A stretch of DNA of 64,000 nt from JACKII01 sp963807085 (GTDB lineage: Bacteria > Pseudomonadota > Alphaproteobacteria > Bin95). Position numbers and translations under genes: made by a program. The notes under the pieces were generated by a model. The model was not told where the DNA came from. It saw nothing but the letters and a program-made list of their open reading frames with translations, and ran no database searches. This document shows, piece by piece, positions 56,244-64,000 of the stretch. The stretch is taken from positions 95,761-159,760 of the forward strand of contig CAWEBB010000020.1 in assembly GCA_963807085.1 (NCBI GenBank), read 5' to 3'. Position 1 is the first letter of the stretch. The number at the start of each line of letters is the position of its first letter.

Positions 56244-57155
56244 ATGTCTGACCGAATTGGCTTTGTCGGCCTCGGCGCGATGGGCAAACCGATGGCCTTG
56301 AACCTGATCAAGGCGGGCTTTGACCTGCTGGTGTTTGATATGAACCCGGCGGCGGTCAAGGCCCTGACGGATTCGGGCGCAACCGCGGCGGCATCGGTGA
56401 AGGACGCGGCGGACAATGCCGATTGTATCATGGTCAGCCTGCCAACGCCCGACGTGGTGAAGACCGTGGCTCTCGGTCCCGGCGGCGTCGCGGAAGGCTC
56501 CCGGGTCAAGACCTTTGTGGATCTGTCGACGACCGGGCCGCGCGTGGCGCAGGAGGTTGCCAAGGGGTTGGCCGAACATGGCATCGATCAACTCGACTCG
56601 CCGGTCTCCGGCGGCGTCGGCGGCGCGGAGAAGGCGACGATCGCCGTGATGGTTTCGGGCCCGGAAAACCGCTGGGAGCAGTACAAGCAAGCGTTCGAGG
56701 CCATCGGCAACCCGTTCTTTGTGGGCGAGGACGCGGGCCAGGGGCAAATGATGAAGCTGCTGAACAATTACCTCTCCGCCACCGCCATGGTTGCAACGGC
56801 GGAGGCGTTCGTGGTCGGCGCCAAGGCGGGGCTCGATCCGGACAAGATGGTCGAGGTGATCTGCGCCGGCAGCGGCATGAACACGGCCGTGCGCGACAAG
56901 TTCCCGAAGTCGGTGCTGAACCGCAGCTTCGACTACGGCTTCCGCACCGAATTAATGCACAAGGACGTGAAGCTCTGCATGGAGGAGGCCGAGGCGTTGG
57001 GCGTGCCCATGTGGGTGGGGCAGCCGGTGAAGCAGTGGTGGAGCTATGCCCTCGCCCGCGGCGGCAACCAGGAGGACTTCACCCATATCGTGCGCTATAT
57101 GGAGGAGGGTGCAAACACCGAGGTTCGCTCCCGCCGGAACGCCCCGAAAGAGTAG
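56244..57155 (+). CDS. NAD(P)-dependent beta-hydroxyacid dehydrogenase (3-hydroxyisobutyrate dehydrogenase/GarR family)
   Basis: This is a 303-aa cytosolic enzyme. The cofactor motif is IGFVGLGAMGKPMALNLIKAG. DSPVSGGVGGAEKATIAVMV is the substrate-binding block, and the catalytic lysine is in GQGQMMKLLNNYLSATAM. It oxidises a beta-hydroxyacid such as 3-hydroxyisobutyrate (valine breakdown) or reduces tartronate semialdehyde, and sequence does not decide which. AAAGGA stands before the ATG at 56244. It is a single gene between the capsule genes and yajC. Confidence 0.9.
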   Translation: MSDRIGFVGLGAMGKPMALNLIKAGFDLLVFDMNPAAVKALTDSGATAAASVKDAADNADCIMVSLPTPDVVKTVALGPGGVAEGSRVKTFVDLSTTGPRVAQEVAKGLAEHGIDQLDSPVSGGVGGAEKATIAVMVSGPENRWEQYKQAFEAIGNPFFVGEDAGQGQMMKLLNNYLSATAMVATAEAFVVGAKAGLDPDKMVEVICAGSGMNTAVRDKFPKSVLNRSFDYGFRTELMHKDVKLCMEEAEALGVPMWVGQPVKQWWSYALARGGNQEDFTHIVRYMEEGANTEVRSRRNAPKE

Positions 57156-57324
57156 CCGAACCGCAGCCCTGCCGGCCTCTGTTGCGGCCTGGGGAAGCAC
57201 CGGCCGCGGATCGGCAAAACGTGACAGGTCGGCCGCTTGCGTGGCGGGCGATCCCCGCTATAGTCCGGCCCTTCAAATTGGACGGCCCCGATGGTCGGGC
57301 GCCGCATTAAACAGGAGCGCGTAA

Positions 57325-57738
57325 ATGCTCATCAGCCCGGCTTATGCGCAGGCGGCAGGCGGCGACGCTGGCGGCTTGATCAGCTTTCTGCCGCTGGTCC
57401 TTATTTTTGCCGTGTTCTATTTCCTGCTGATCCGGCCGCAGCAGAAAAAGATGAAGGCGCACAAGGCGATGATTGGGAATGTCCGCCGTAACGACCGGAT
57501 CGTCACCGGCGGCGGCATCATCGGCAAGGTGACAAAGGTTGTCGATGAGGCAGAGGTCGACGTAGAAATCGCGCCCAATGTCGTGGTGCGTATCGCCCGC
57601 GCGACCATCGCCGAAGTCATCTCCAAGAGCGCACCCGAAGGCGGAGCGGCCAGGACCAGGCCCGCGAATGACTCGGGCAAGCCTTCCGGTGCGGGCGGCG
57701 TTTCGGGCTTTCTCTCCAAGCTTCGCGGCGAGAAATAA
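57325..57738 (+). CDS. yajC: Preprotein translocase subunit YajC
   Basis: This 137-aa inner-membrane protein associates with SecDF-YidC. It has one transmembrane helix (LISFLPLVLIFAVFYFLLI) followed by RPQQKKMKAHKAMIGNVRRN, the family signature, and a small cytosolic domain (RIVTGGGIIGKVTKVVDEAE). The N-terminal LISPAYAQAAGG stretch is usual in alphaproteobacteria. It is the first gene of yajC-secD-secF-Mth938. Confidence 0.95.
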   Translation: MLISPAYAQAAGGDAGGLISFLPLVLIFAVFYFLLIRPQQKKMKAHKAMIGNVRRNDRIVTGGGIIGKVTKVVDEAEVDVEIAPNVVVRIARATIAEVISKSAPEGGAARTRPANDSGKPSGAGGVSGFLSKLRGEK

Positions 57739-57759
57739 GGCGCCGGGGGTAGAACGGCC

Positions 57760-59343
57760 ATGTTGTATATCGATCGCTGGAAGCTGATCGTTATCGCGTT
57801 GGTATGCCTGCTGGGCTTTGTCTACGCCTCGCCGAACGTATTCCTCAGCCACCAGGAAGCGGTCAAATCGGGCGATATGCCGTTTTACGTGCCCTACCGC
57901 AGCGTCAACCTCGGCCTCGATCTGCGCGGCGGCTCCTATCTGTTGCTGAAGGTTGAAGCCGACGTGGTGGTGCAGGAACGGATCGACAGCCTGCAGGACG
58001 TGGTGCGGTCCGCCCTGCGCGAGGCGCGGGTGCGCCGCCGCAATATGAGCGTCAGCGGCAATGCCGTCACCTTCGACCTGGTCGATCCGTCCCGCGCAGA
58101 CGAAGTGCGCCGGCTGATCCGGGACGAGGATCCCAGCCTGGAGGTTGCCGCTGATGGCGGGCGCATCCGCCTTGCGCTGAACGAAGACGACCTGGATGAG
58201 CTTCGCCGCTCCGCCGTTACCCAATCGATCGAGATCATCCGGCGCCGGATCGACGAAACCGGCACGCGCGAGCCGATCATTCAGCGCCAGGGCCTCGACC
58301 GCATTATCGTGCAGCTGCCGGGCGTCGACGATCCACAGCGCATGAAGGACGTTATCGGCCAGACTGCCAAGCTGACCTTCCACTTGGCCGACACCACCAC
58401 GAGTCCCGCCGAAGCGCGTCAGGGCGCGGTGCCGCCTGGCTCGGTGTTGCTGCCGGCACAGGATGACAACCGACCCAACCAGCCGAGCGAATACCTGGTC
58501 AAGAAGCGGATTATTGTCGGCGGCGAAAGCCTGGTGGATGCCCAGCCCAACTTCCAGGAAGGCCAGCCGGTCGTCTCGTTCCGCTTCGACACGGTCGGCG
58601 CTCAGAAATTCGGGCGGGCGACCCAGCAGAATATCGGCAAGCCGCTCGCCATCGTTTTGGACGGCAAGGTGATTTCCGCTCCCGTGATCCGCGACGCGAT
58701 CCTGGGCGGCAACGGCATCATTTCCGGCAGCTTTTCGACGCAAGAGGTGCAGGACTTGGCCTTGCTGTTGCGCGCCGGTGCGTTGCCTGCACCACTGACC
58801 GTGCTTGAGGAGCGCTCCGTCGGTCCAGGTCTGGGGGCCGATTCGGTCGCCGCCGGCAAGATCGCGAGCCTGATCGGCCTTGTCGCTGTGATCGTGTTCA
58901 TGATCCTCTGTTATGGCCTGTTCGGCATATTCTCGGTCGTAGCATTGGTGATCAACCTAGTGCTGATCTTGGCCGCGCTCTCCGTCCTGCAGGCGACGCT
59001 GACCTTGCCGGGTATCGCGGGAATCGTGCTGACCATCGGCATGGCGGTCGATGCCAACGTGCTGATCTTCGAGCGCATCCGCGAAGAATTGCGCAACGGA
59101 CGAACGCCCGTCACTGGCATCGACAGCGGCTTCCGCAGTGCCATGCGCACGATCATCGACGCCAACCTGACCACGCTGATCGCAGCGATTATCCTGTTCA
59201 GCTTCGGCTCCGGTCCGGTGAAGGGTTTTGCCGTGACCCTGGCGCTTGGCTTGATCACGTCCATGTTCACGGCCGTCTTCGTTACGCGCGCCATGGTGGT
59301 GGTGTGGCTGCGTCGACGTCGGCCCAAAACCATTCCGATTTGA
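57760..59343 (+). CDS. secD: Protein translocase subunit SecD
   Basis: This 527-aa RND-type membrane protein uses the proton gradient to complete protein export. The first helix is IVIALVCLLGFVYASPNVF. VNLGLDLRGGSYLLLKVEAD is the conserved D1 motif, and the periplasmic P1 domain includes QSIEIIRRRIDETGTREPII. The C-terminal helices 2-6 have GSFSTQEVQDLALLLRAGAL, LTIGMAVDANVLIFERIREE (with the essential aspartate) and SMFTAVFVTRAMVVVW. It lies 21 bases after yajC. Confidence 0.97.
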   Translation: MLYIDRWKLIVIALVCLLGFVYASPNVFLSHQEAVKSGDMPFYVPYRSVNLGLDLRGGSYLLLKVEADVVVQERIDSLQDVVRSALREARVRRRNMSVSGNAVTFDLVDPSRADEVRRLIRDEDPSLEVAADGGRIRLALNEDDLDELRRSAVTQSIEIIRRRIDETGTREPIIQRQGLDRIIVQLPGVDDPQRMKDVIGQTAKLTFHLADTTTSPAEARQGAVPPGSVLLPAQDDNRPNQPSEYLVKKRIIVGGESLVDAQPNFQEGQPVVSFRFDTVGAQKFGRATQQNIGKPLAIVLDGKVISAPVIRDAILGGNGIISGSFSTQEVQDLALLLRAGALPAPLTVLEERSVGPGLGADSVAAGKIASLIGLVAVIVFMILCYGLFGIFSVVALVINLVLILAALSVLQATLTLPGIAGIVLTIGMAVDANVLIFERIREELRNGRTPVTGIDSGFRSAMRTIIDANLTTLIAAIILFSFGSGPVKGFAVTLALGLITSMFTAVFVTRAMVVVWLRRRRPKTIPI

Positions 59344-59361
59344 GTTAGGGCGATAAGAACG

Positions 59362-60306
59362 ATGCGTCTCCTGCGCCTGGTACCAGAACGCCCAAAGATC
59401 GATGTCATCCGCTGGCGCAAAGTGGCGCTCGTCTTCTCGGCCATTTTGGTCGTCGCCTCTATCGTTCTGGCGATCTCGCCGGGGCTGAACTTTGGCATCG
59501 ACTTTCGCGGCGGCACCGTCATCGAGGTGCGGACCGACGGGCCGGCCAATATCGCCGAAATGCGCAGCCGGCTCGGTGGGCTGGGTCTGGGCGATGTTTC
59601 GCTCCAGCAGTTCGGCGAGGATACGGATGTGCTGATCCGTATCCAGAAACAGGGTGGCGAGGAAGACCAGTCCGCCGTTATCGAAGCCGTTCAAAATGCG
59701 CTCGGTCCCAATGTCGAATACCGCCGGACCGAGTTCGTCGGCCCGACCGTGGGCGAGGAACTGAAAGAAGCGGGCGCCATCGCCGTCGTCCTCTCGCTGC
59801 TCGGCATTTTCGCCTATGTCTGGTTCCGCTTCGAATGGCAGTTTGCGACAGGCGGTATCGTTGCGTTGATCCACGACGTGCTCGCCACGATCGGCCTGTT
59901 CGCGCTGACGGGGCTGGAGTTCAACCTCGCGACCGTAGCCGCCGTGCTGACGGTTGCGGGTTACTCGATCAACGACACGGTGGTTGTCTTTGACCGGGTC
60001 CGCGAAAATCTGCGTCGCTACAAACAGATGTCCATGCCCGACCTGCTGAACCTGTCGGTGGGTGAAACCCTCTCCCGTACCGTCATGACCTCGTTCACCA
60101 CGTTGATCGCCGTGACGGCGCTCGCGGTGTTCGGCGGCGAGGTGATCCGGGGGTTCTGCATCGCGCTGATATGGGGTGTCGTTATCGGGACCTATTCGTC
60201 CATCTTCCTGGCGGTTCCGGCGTTGCTCTGGACCAAGGTTACGCCGGTGGGCGTGCGGGAGAGTGACACCGGCGGGGATGCCGGGGTACCGGCGGGTAGT
60301 GGCTGA
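59362..60306 (+). CDS. secF: Protein translocase subunit SecF
   Basis: This 314-aa partner of SecD has six helices. LNFGIDFRGGTVIEVRTDG is the D1-type motif. RTEFVGPTVGEELKEAGAIA opens the membrane domain. AGYSINDTVVVFDRVRENLR carries the conserved aspartates, and LSRTVMTSFTTLIAVTALA follows. It lies 18 bases after secD and overlaps the next gene by one base. Confidence 0.97.
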   Translation: MRLLRLVPERPKIDVIRWRKVALVFSAILVVASIVLAISPGLNFGIDFRGGTVIEVRTDGPANIAEMRSRLGGLGLGDVSLQQFGEDTDVLIRIQKQGGEEDQSAVIEAVQNALGPNVEYRRTEFVGPTVGEELKEAGAIAVVLSLLGIFAYVWFRFEWQFATGGIVALIHDVLATIGLFALTGLEFNLATVAAVLTVAGYSINDTVVVFDRVRENLRRYKQMSMPDLLNLSVGETLSRTVMTSFTTLIAVTALAVFGGEVIRGFCIALIWGVVIGTYSSIFLAVPALLWTKVTPVGVRESDTGGDAGVPAGSG

Positions 60307-60686
60307 TGGTTGATGTTTCTCCGATCATTCCGGCCGGACGGCAGGTGATCGAAAGCTACGGCGGGGGCGGCTTCAGGATTAGCGGAGAGCGCTATGACCA
60401 CTCCGTGCTAGTATTGCCGGATGTGACGCTGGCCTGGGAAATCGGCGATTGGGCGGCGGCGAGCATCGACTCGCTCGCTGCGATCCATGGCGACCCGACC
60501 AACCCACGGATCCTGCTGATCGGCACCGGTGCGAAACAGCTTTTCCCGAGCCGTGCGTTCCGGCAAGAGTTACGGGCGGCTGGATTTGTGGTCGAAACCA
60601 TGGATACCGGTGCCGCCTGCCGGACCTACAATGTGCTGATGGCGGAAAGCCGCGACGTCGCCGCCGCGCTGATCGCGGTTAAGTAA
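60306..60686 (+). CDS. Mth938-like domain protein
   Basis: This 126-aa protein of the DUF498/AAMDC fold has IESYGGGGFRISGERYDHSV at the N-terminus, LLIGTGAKQLFPSRAFRQEL in the centre and VVETMDTGAACRTYNVLMAE near the end, which are family hallmarks. The function is unknown; a mitochondrial relative (NDUFAF3) helps assemble respiratory complex I, and bacterial members often follow secF, as here (TGATG overlap). Confidence 0.9.
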   Translation: MVDVSPIIPAGRQVIESYGGGGFRISGERYDHSVLVLPDVTLAWEIGDWAAASIDSLAAIHGDPTNPRILLIGTGAKQLFPSRAFRQELRAAGFVVETMDTGAACRTYNVLMAESRDVAAALIAVK

Positions 60687-60700
60687 GAAGTGCCGCTCCT

Positions 60701-61708
60701 TTACGGCACGATCACCACCTTGCCGAACACTTCGCGATTTTCCAGCACTTTACGCCGGTCACCGCCTCTTCGATCGGCAGTTCCTTGTCGATGATCGGCG
60801 CCATGCGGCCGTCGCTGATCATGCCCATAAGCGCCTCCAGGTCGCTGATAGCCCAGGAATTGGAGCCGAGGACCTTCAGCTCGAAGGTCCAGATGTAGCG
60901 GATGTCGGTCTTGGGGTCGAAGCCCGCGGTCGCGCCGCAGGTCAGGATCTTGCCGCCGCGCTCGGCAGGCCTTCATGGAAGGAACCCAGGTTCGCCGCCG
61001 GTGAAGTTGATCACCACATCGACGCCGCCGTCATAACTGCGGCGGTGCGGCTTGCCGTACATCTCCCAGATTTTCTTCTCGAAGCCGTCATATTTGATGC
61101 CGTGGTCGGCGCCCAGTCCTTCAGCGCGTTCGAGCTTGTCCGTCGGTCAGCCGGAGGCGACGACACCTCGCAGCCCATCATCTTGGCCAGCAGCACGCAG
61201 CAGAGCCGACGCCGCCGGACGCGCCGAGGATCAGCACCTTTTCGCCGCCGCTTCATGCCCGCCGTTGGTCGAACATCATGCGGTGCGCGGTGCCATAGGC
61301 GACCGGCAGGGCGGCCGCCTGGGCGAAGCTGACGCCCTTCGGGAATGCGGATCAGATTGGCTCGGCGGCGCAGACGCAGTATTCGGCGAGGCCGCCATCC
61401 AGCATCTCGCCCATCAGGCCCTCGGCCGGGGATAGATCGGGTTGACCAGCACCGGGTCGCCCGTCTTCCAGCCGGTGACGCCTTCGCCTCGTTCGGCGAT
61501 CTCGCCCGCCACGTCGAGGCCGATGATCGATCGGCAGCGGCACCTTGATGCCGGGCATGCCCCGGCAGGTGAACACGTCGTGGTAATTGAGCGACGACGC
61601 CTTGACCTTGATCAGCACCTCGCCTTTGCCCGGTTTGGGCTCGCGGTAGTCGGGCTCGAACTTCAGGTTTTCGACGGCGCCGTGTTCGTAAAGGACCGCT
61701 GCGCGCAT
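60701..61708 (-). pseudogene. Medium-chain alcohol dehydrogenase/quinone reductase-like gene with many frameshifts
   Basis: From the ATG at 61708 the reading is MRAAVLYEHGAVENLKFEPD and SSLNYHDVFTCRGMPGIKVP. The frame then changes near 61530, giving IGLDVAGEIAERGEGVTGW and LVNPIYP, again near 61440 (GLMGEMLDGGLAEYCVCAAE), near 61355 (VSFAQAAALPVAYGTAHRMM), at about 61255 (KVLILGASGGVGSA, the NAD(P) motif), and again within 61200 and 60976 before VLENREVFGKVVIVP and the stop at 60701. At least six lesions lie in 1 kb, while every family block survives in order. Total length fits the roughly 340-aa family. Either a young pseudogene or a badly sequenced stretch. Confidence 0.85.
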
Positions 61709-61794
61709 GAGACGTTGGCTCCCGGATCGGATGGCTATATTGCTGGCAGGCAATCTATCGAAGCGATTCCCCGCGCCAAGGACGCGTCAAGCCG

Positions 61795-63324
61795 ATGGGC
61801 ATGCTTGAGACCAACAATCTGGGCGATGTTCTTGCCGAAGGCGTTGCACCGGACAAACCGGCCTTGATTATGGTGCAAGGGCCGGAAAGCGAGAGCGTGA
61901 TCACTTACGGCGCTTTGCGGGCGCGTTCCGACGCGGTGGCGCGCGGGCTGGTGCAGGCGGGCTACAAGCCCGGCGACCGCATCGCCATTCTGGCGGCGAA
62001 TGTCGACGACTATCTGGCGACGTATTTGGGCACCATGCAGGCGGGCTGCATTTCGGTGCCGGTGAACTGGAAGCTGCCGGAAAGCGCCCTGCATCACGTG
62101 CTGCGCGACAGCGACTCCCTGATGGTGTTCGCCGACGAGGAGCGGCGGGCGTCAATTCCCGACGGCTTGAAAATCGTCCGCTTCGGTGCCGAGTTTGAGG
62201 ACTTCCTCGACCCGGGCGATTTCGAACCGCTGACCATGCCCAACGATGCGGTGGCCATGTTCCTCTACACCAGCGGCTCCACAGGCAAGCCCAAGGGCGT
62301 GCCGCTGACCCATGCCGGGCATGGCTGGGTGACAGCAACCCGCGTGAAGGGCGCGCCGGACACGGGCGAGCACCGGGCGCTGGTGGCCGCTCCACTCTAT
62401 CACATGAACGCGCTCAGCTCCGCCAAGGCCGTGCTCTACGGCGGCGGCACCATCGTGCAACTGCCGGTGTTCACCGCGGAGGCCTATATAGACGCGGCGG
62501 CGAGGCACGGGGCGACCTGGCTGACCAGCGTACCGACCATGATGGCGCTGGTGGTACAGCAGGCCGAGCGCATCCGCCGGCGCGATCTGTCGGCCGTCAA
62601 GATCGTGCGCATGGGCTCGGCGCCCGCGACCCAAGGGCTGTTCGATCAGATCCGCGCCTGCTTCCCCGGCGTGCGTATCACCTTCGGTTACGGCACGACC
62701 GAGGCCGGCCCGTGCGTGTTCGGCCCCCACCCCGAAGCCAAGCCGCTGCCGGACCTGGCGCTGGGCTATCCGATGAGCGATCCGGTGCGGCTGCGACTCA
62801 ACGGGGACGCGGCGGACAATATTGGCGCGGGCCAGCCGCACGAGGGCGAGTTGCTGATGACCTGTCCGGCCCTCATGCCCGGCTATCATAAACTACCGGC
62901 CAAGACGGCGGAGGTCATGACCGATGACGGCCTCTACCGCACCGGCGACGTGATGCGGCGGGACGAAGACGGCTTCTACTATTTCGTCGGCCGGGTCGAC
63001 GACATGTTCACCTGCAACGGCGAGAACGTCTATCCGGGCGAGATGGAGAAGGTGCTGGAGAACCATCCCGCCGTCGCCCAGGCGGCACTGGTGCCGGTGC
63101 CGGACGATGTGCGCGGCAACATGCCGGTCGCTTTCGTGGTGAAGGCCGGGGAGGTAGACGAAAATGCCGTCAAGCAGCACGCGCTCGCCAACGCACCCGC
63201 CTATATGCATCCGCGGCGGGTCTGGTTCGTGGATCAACTGCCGCTCGCCAGCACCAACAAGATCGACAAGAAAGTGCTGACGGCGGAGGCGATTGCCCGG
63301 TTGAAACAGGCCTCGGCGGCTTAA
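61795..63324 (+). CDS. AMP-dependent acyl-CoA synthetase/ligase
   Basis: This 509-aa ANL-superfamily enzyme activates a carboxylic acid via acyl-AMP and transfers it to CoA. The P-loop motif is FLYTSGSTGKPKGVPLTHAG. ITFGYGTTEAGPCVFG is motif A5, YRTGDVMRRDEDGFYYFVGR motif A8, and the catalytic lysine is in LASTNKIDKKVLTAEA. The substrate is unknown, with similarity to crotonobetaine/long-chain types. It is divergent from the damaged dehydrogenase. Partner enzymes (crotonases, acyl-CoA dehydrogenase) occur elsewhere in the window. Confidence 0.92.
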   Translation: MGMLETNNLGDVLAEGVAPDKPALIMVQGPESESVITYGALRARSDAVARGLVQAGYKPGDRIAILAANVDDYLATYLGTMQAGCISVPVNWKLPESALHHVLRDSDSLMVFADEERRASIPDGLKIVRFGAEFEDFLDPGDFEPLTMPNDAVAMFLYTSGSTGKPKGVPLTHAGHGWVTATRVKGAPDTGEHRALVAAPLYHMNALSSAKAVLYGGGTIVQLPVFTAEAYIDAAARHGATWLTSVPTMMALVVQQAERIRRRDLSAVKIVRMGSAPATQGLFDQIRACFPGVRITFGYGTTEAGPCVFGPHPEAKPLPDLALGYPMSDPVRLRLNGDAADNIGAGQPHEGELLMTCPALMPGYHKLPAKTAEVMTDDGLYRTGDVMRRDEDGFYYFVGRVDDMFTCNGENVYPGEMEKVLENHPAVAQAALVPVPDDVRGNMPVAFVVKAGEVDENAVKQHALANAPAYMHPRRVWFVDQLPLASTNKIDKKVLTAEAIARLKQASAA

Positions 63325-63398
63325 TTCAATTAACAGCGGACCGAGCCGCATCGGCCGATGGACGGTATCCGACGAAATTCATACTCGGAGGGCCGGAA

Positions 63399-63854
63399 AT
63401 GCCCCGTGTCCTGTTTGGCAACCCATCGATAGTCACCCGCCTCGCCGTCGGCAAGGGCTTCGGTGCCTTGATCGGTCTGGCCGGATTCCTGGTGCTGCCG
63501 GCCCTTTGGCCGGAGGGCGACCCGATGCTGCGCTGGGGCGTTCTGTTCTGGTACACGACCATGGGCGCGGTCGTCGGCGCGTTCGGTGTTCTGAACTACC
63601 ACCCGGTTCTGCAACTGCCGCTGCCATGGTGGGTGCGGGCGCCGCTGATAGGTGCCTGGATGAACTTCGTGCTGGTCTTCTTTGCCTATGACCTGATGGC
63701 GGCGGCGATCGAGGGCATGCTGGGCGTGGCCATGTCGCCCTTCTGGTTCGTGGCAGAGGGCGCCATTGTCGGCGCCGTGATTGGCTGGCTCACCACCAAG
63801 TTTGGCGGCGAGGGCAAGGCGACCGCGGAGGCGGTCGACAGGCCCGGCGGCTGA
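63399..63854 (+). CDS. Hypothetical membrane protein
   Basis: This 151-aa protein has four hydrophobic segments (GALIGLAGFLVLPAL; LFWYTTMGAVVGAFGVL; APLIGAWMNFVLVFFAY; FWFVAEGAIVGAVIGWL) and a short charged tail. GGAGGG precedes the ATG, supporting the start. I do not recognise a named family. Small four-helix proteins of this kind are common next to regulators. Confidence 0.8.
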   Translation: MPRVLFGNPSIVTRLAVGKGFGALIGLAGFLVLPALWPEGDPMLRWGVLFWYTTMGAVVGAFGVLNYHPVLQLPLPWWVRAPLIGAWMNFVLVFFAYDLMAAAIEGMLGVAMSPFWFVAEGAIVGAVIGWLTTKFGGEGKATAEAVDRPGG

Positions 63855-63858
63855 TGCT

Positions 63859-64000
63859 TCAGCCGAACGCCTTGAACGCGATCAGGGTGAAGGTGTCTTT
63901 CACGCCCGGCAGCGTTTGCAGGTTCCCGGTCACGAAATGGCCGAGGTCGGTGTCATCCGATAGGTAGCATTTCACCTTCAGGTCATACCAGGATTCTAAG
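63859..64000 (-). CDS. Lrp/AsnC-type regulator, C-terminal part (partial)
   Basis: The minus frame entering at the window edge reads ESWYDLKVKCYLSDDTDLGH, then FVTGNLQTLPGVKDTFTLIA and FKAFG with a TGA at 63859. The LPGVxDTxTLIxF ending is characteristic of the RAM/Lrp ligand-binding domain. The DNA-binding part lies beyond the window, so only the family can be given. Confidence 0.7.
   Translation of the reverse strand, partial: LESWYDLKVKCYLSDDTDLGHFVTGNLQTLPGVKDTFTLIAFKAFG

Noticed and set aside
57307..58743. 478-codon minus frame opposite yajC/secD
   Set aside because: It is histidine/arginine-rich shadow sequence with no motif, fully covered by intact yajC and secD.
60690..60709. Hairpin GTGCCG/CGGCAC as a terminator between two convergent genes
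   Set aside because: The stem is only 6 bp with a loop of 8 and no T-run; too weak to call.

Overview
The window is GC-rich, densely coded chromosomal DNA that looks alphaproteobacterial, and I would guess a Rhodospirillales-like lineage. The evidence is the divergent ubiG/lysC pair, the dapF-mtaB-ftsY cluster, the ribF-ileS-lspA-DUF3035 lipoprotein-M16-M16 series, yajC-secD-secF-Mth938, a short (433 aa) Pgi next to mutL, and a livHMGF operon carrying a DUF6867-type membrane protein. I found no rRNA, tRNA or CRISPR array.

Layout. 1-2.0 kb: the frameshifted end of an IS630 transposase, a DUF305-type membrane protein gene with a C-terminal extra domain (also frameshifted), and about 0.5 kb with no recognisable gene. 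2.0-11.7 kb: housekeeping genes (gamma-carbonic anhydrase, argC, rpsI, rplM, two crotonases, ubiG, lysC, a nitronate monooxygenase-like enzyme, a RodZ-like protein). 11.9-15.7 kb: a nested insertion-sequence island (IS110 remnant, an orphan IS21-type end, a complete IS481 with its inverted repeats, a truncated IS3, an IS5 remnant). 16-24.7 kb: two Opp/Dpp-type ATPases without permeases, an LLM monooxygenase, an SDR, gpsA, an SMR pump, ftsY, mtaB and dapF. 24.8-33 kb: a decayed amidohydrolase gene, then a tightly overlapping minus-strand run livH-livM-livG-livF-DUF6867-MFS-methyltransferase-cupin-small protein. 33-40.6 kb: exported msrA, a glutaryl-CoA dehydrogenase-like enzyme, a KpsS-like capsule protein, an acyl-CoA carboxylase beta subunit, an SDR and a membrane-anchored arylsulfotransferase-like protein. 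40.9-51.7 kb: ribF-ileS-lspA-DUF3035-M16-M16, then pgi-mutL. 51.8-56.1 kb: a capsule ABC export set (kpsT divergent from kpsM-kpsE-kpsD). 56.2-64 kb: a hydroxyisobutyrate dehydrogenase-family enzyme, yajC-secDF-Mth938, a shredded alcohol dehydrogenase-like gene, an acyl-CoA ligase, a membrane protein and the end of an Lrp/AsnC regulator.

Functions that fit together: lysine/DAP synthesis (lysC, dapF), arginine (argC), membrane protein insertion (ftsY, yajC/secDF, lspA), branched-chain amino acid or related uptake (livHMGF), acyl-CoA catabolism (crotonases, acyl-CoA dehydrogenase, carboxylase, ligase) and surface polysaccharide export (kpsTMED plus a distant kpsS).

The main caution concerns frameshifts. 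At least nine genes or elements carry a single-base frameshift, mostly in short homopolymers, and these include ileS, ribF and lspA, which cell biology says must work. I read most of them as sequence or assembly errors and annotate these genes as whole. Two genes (amidohydrolase 24.8-26.05 kb, MDR dehydrogenase 60.7-61.7 kb) carry several lesions each and are called pseudogenes. I found no convincing wholly new system. The most interesting items are the FtsY with its acidic domain moved to the C-terminus, the repeat-bearing KpsE, the DUF305 two-domain protein and the layered IS island.
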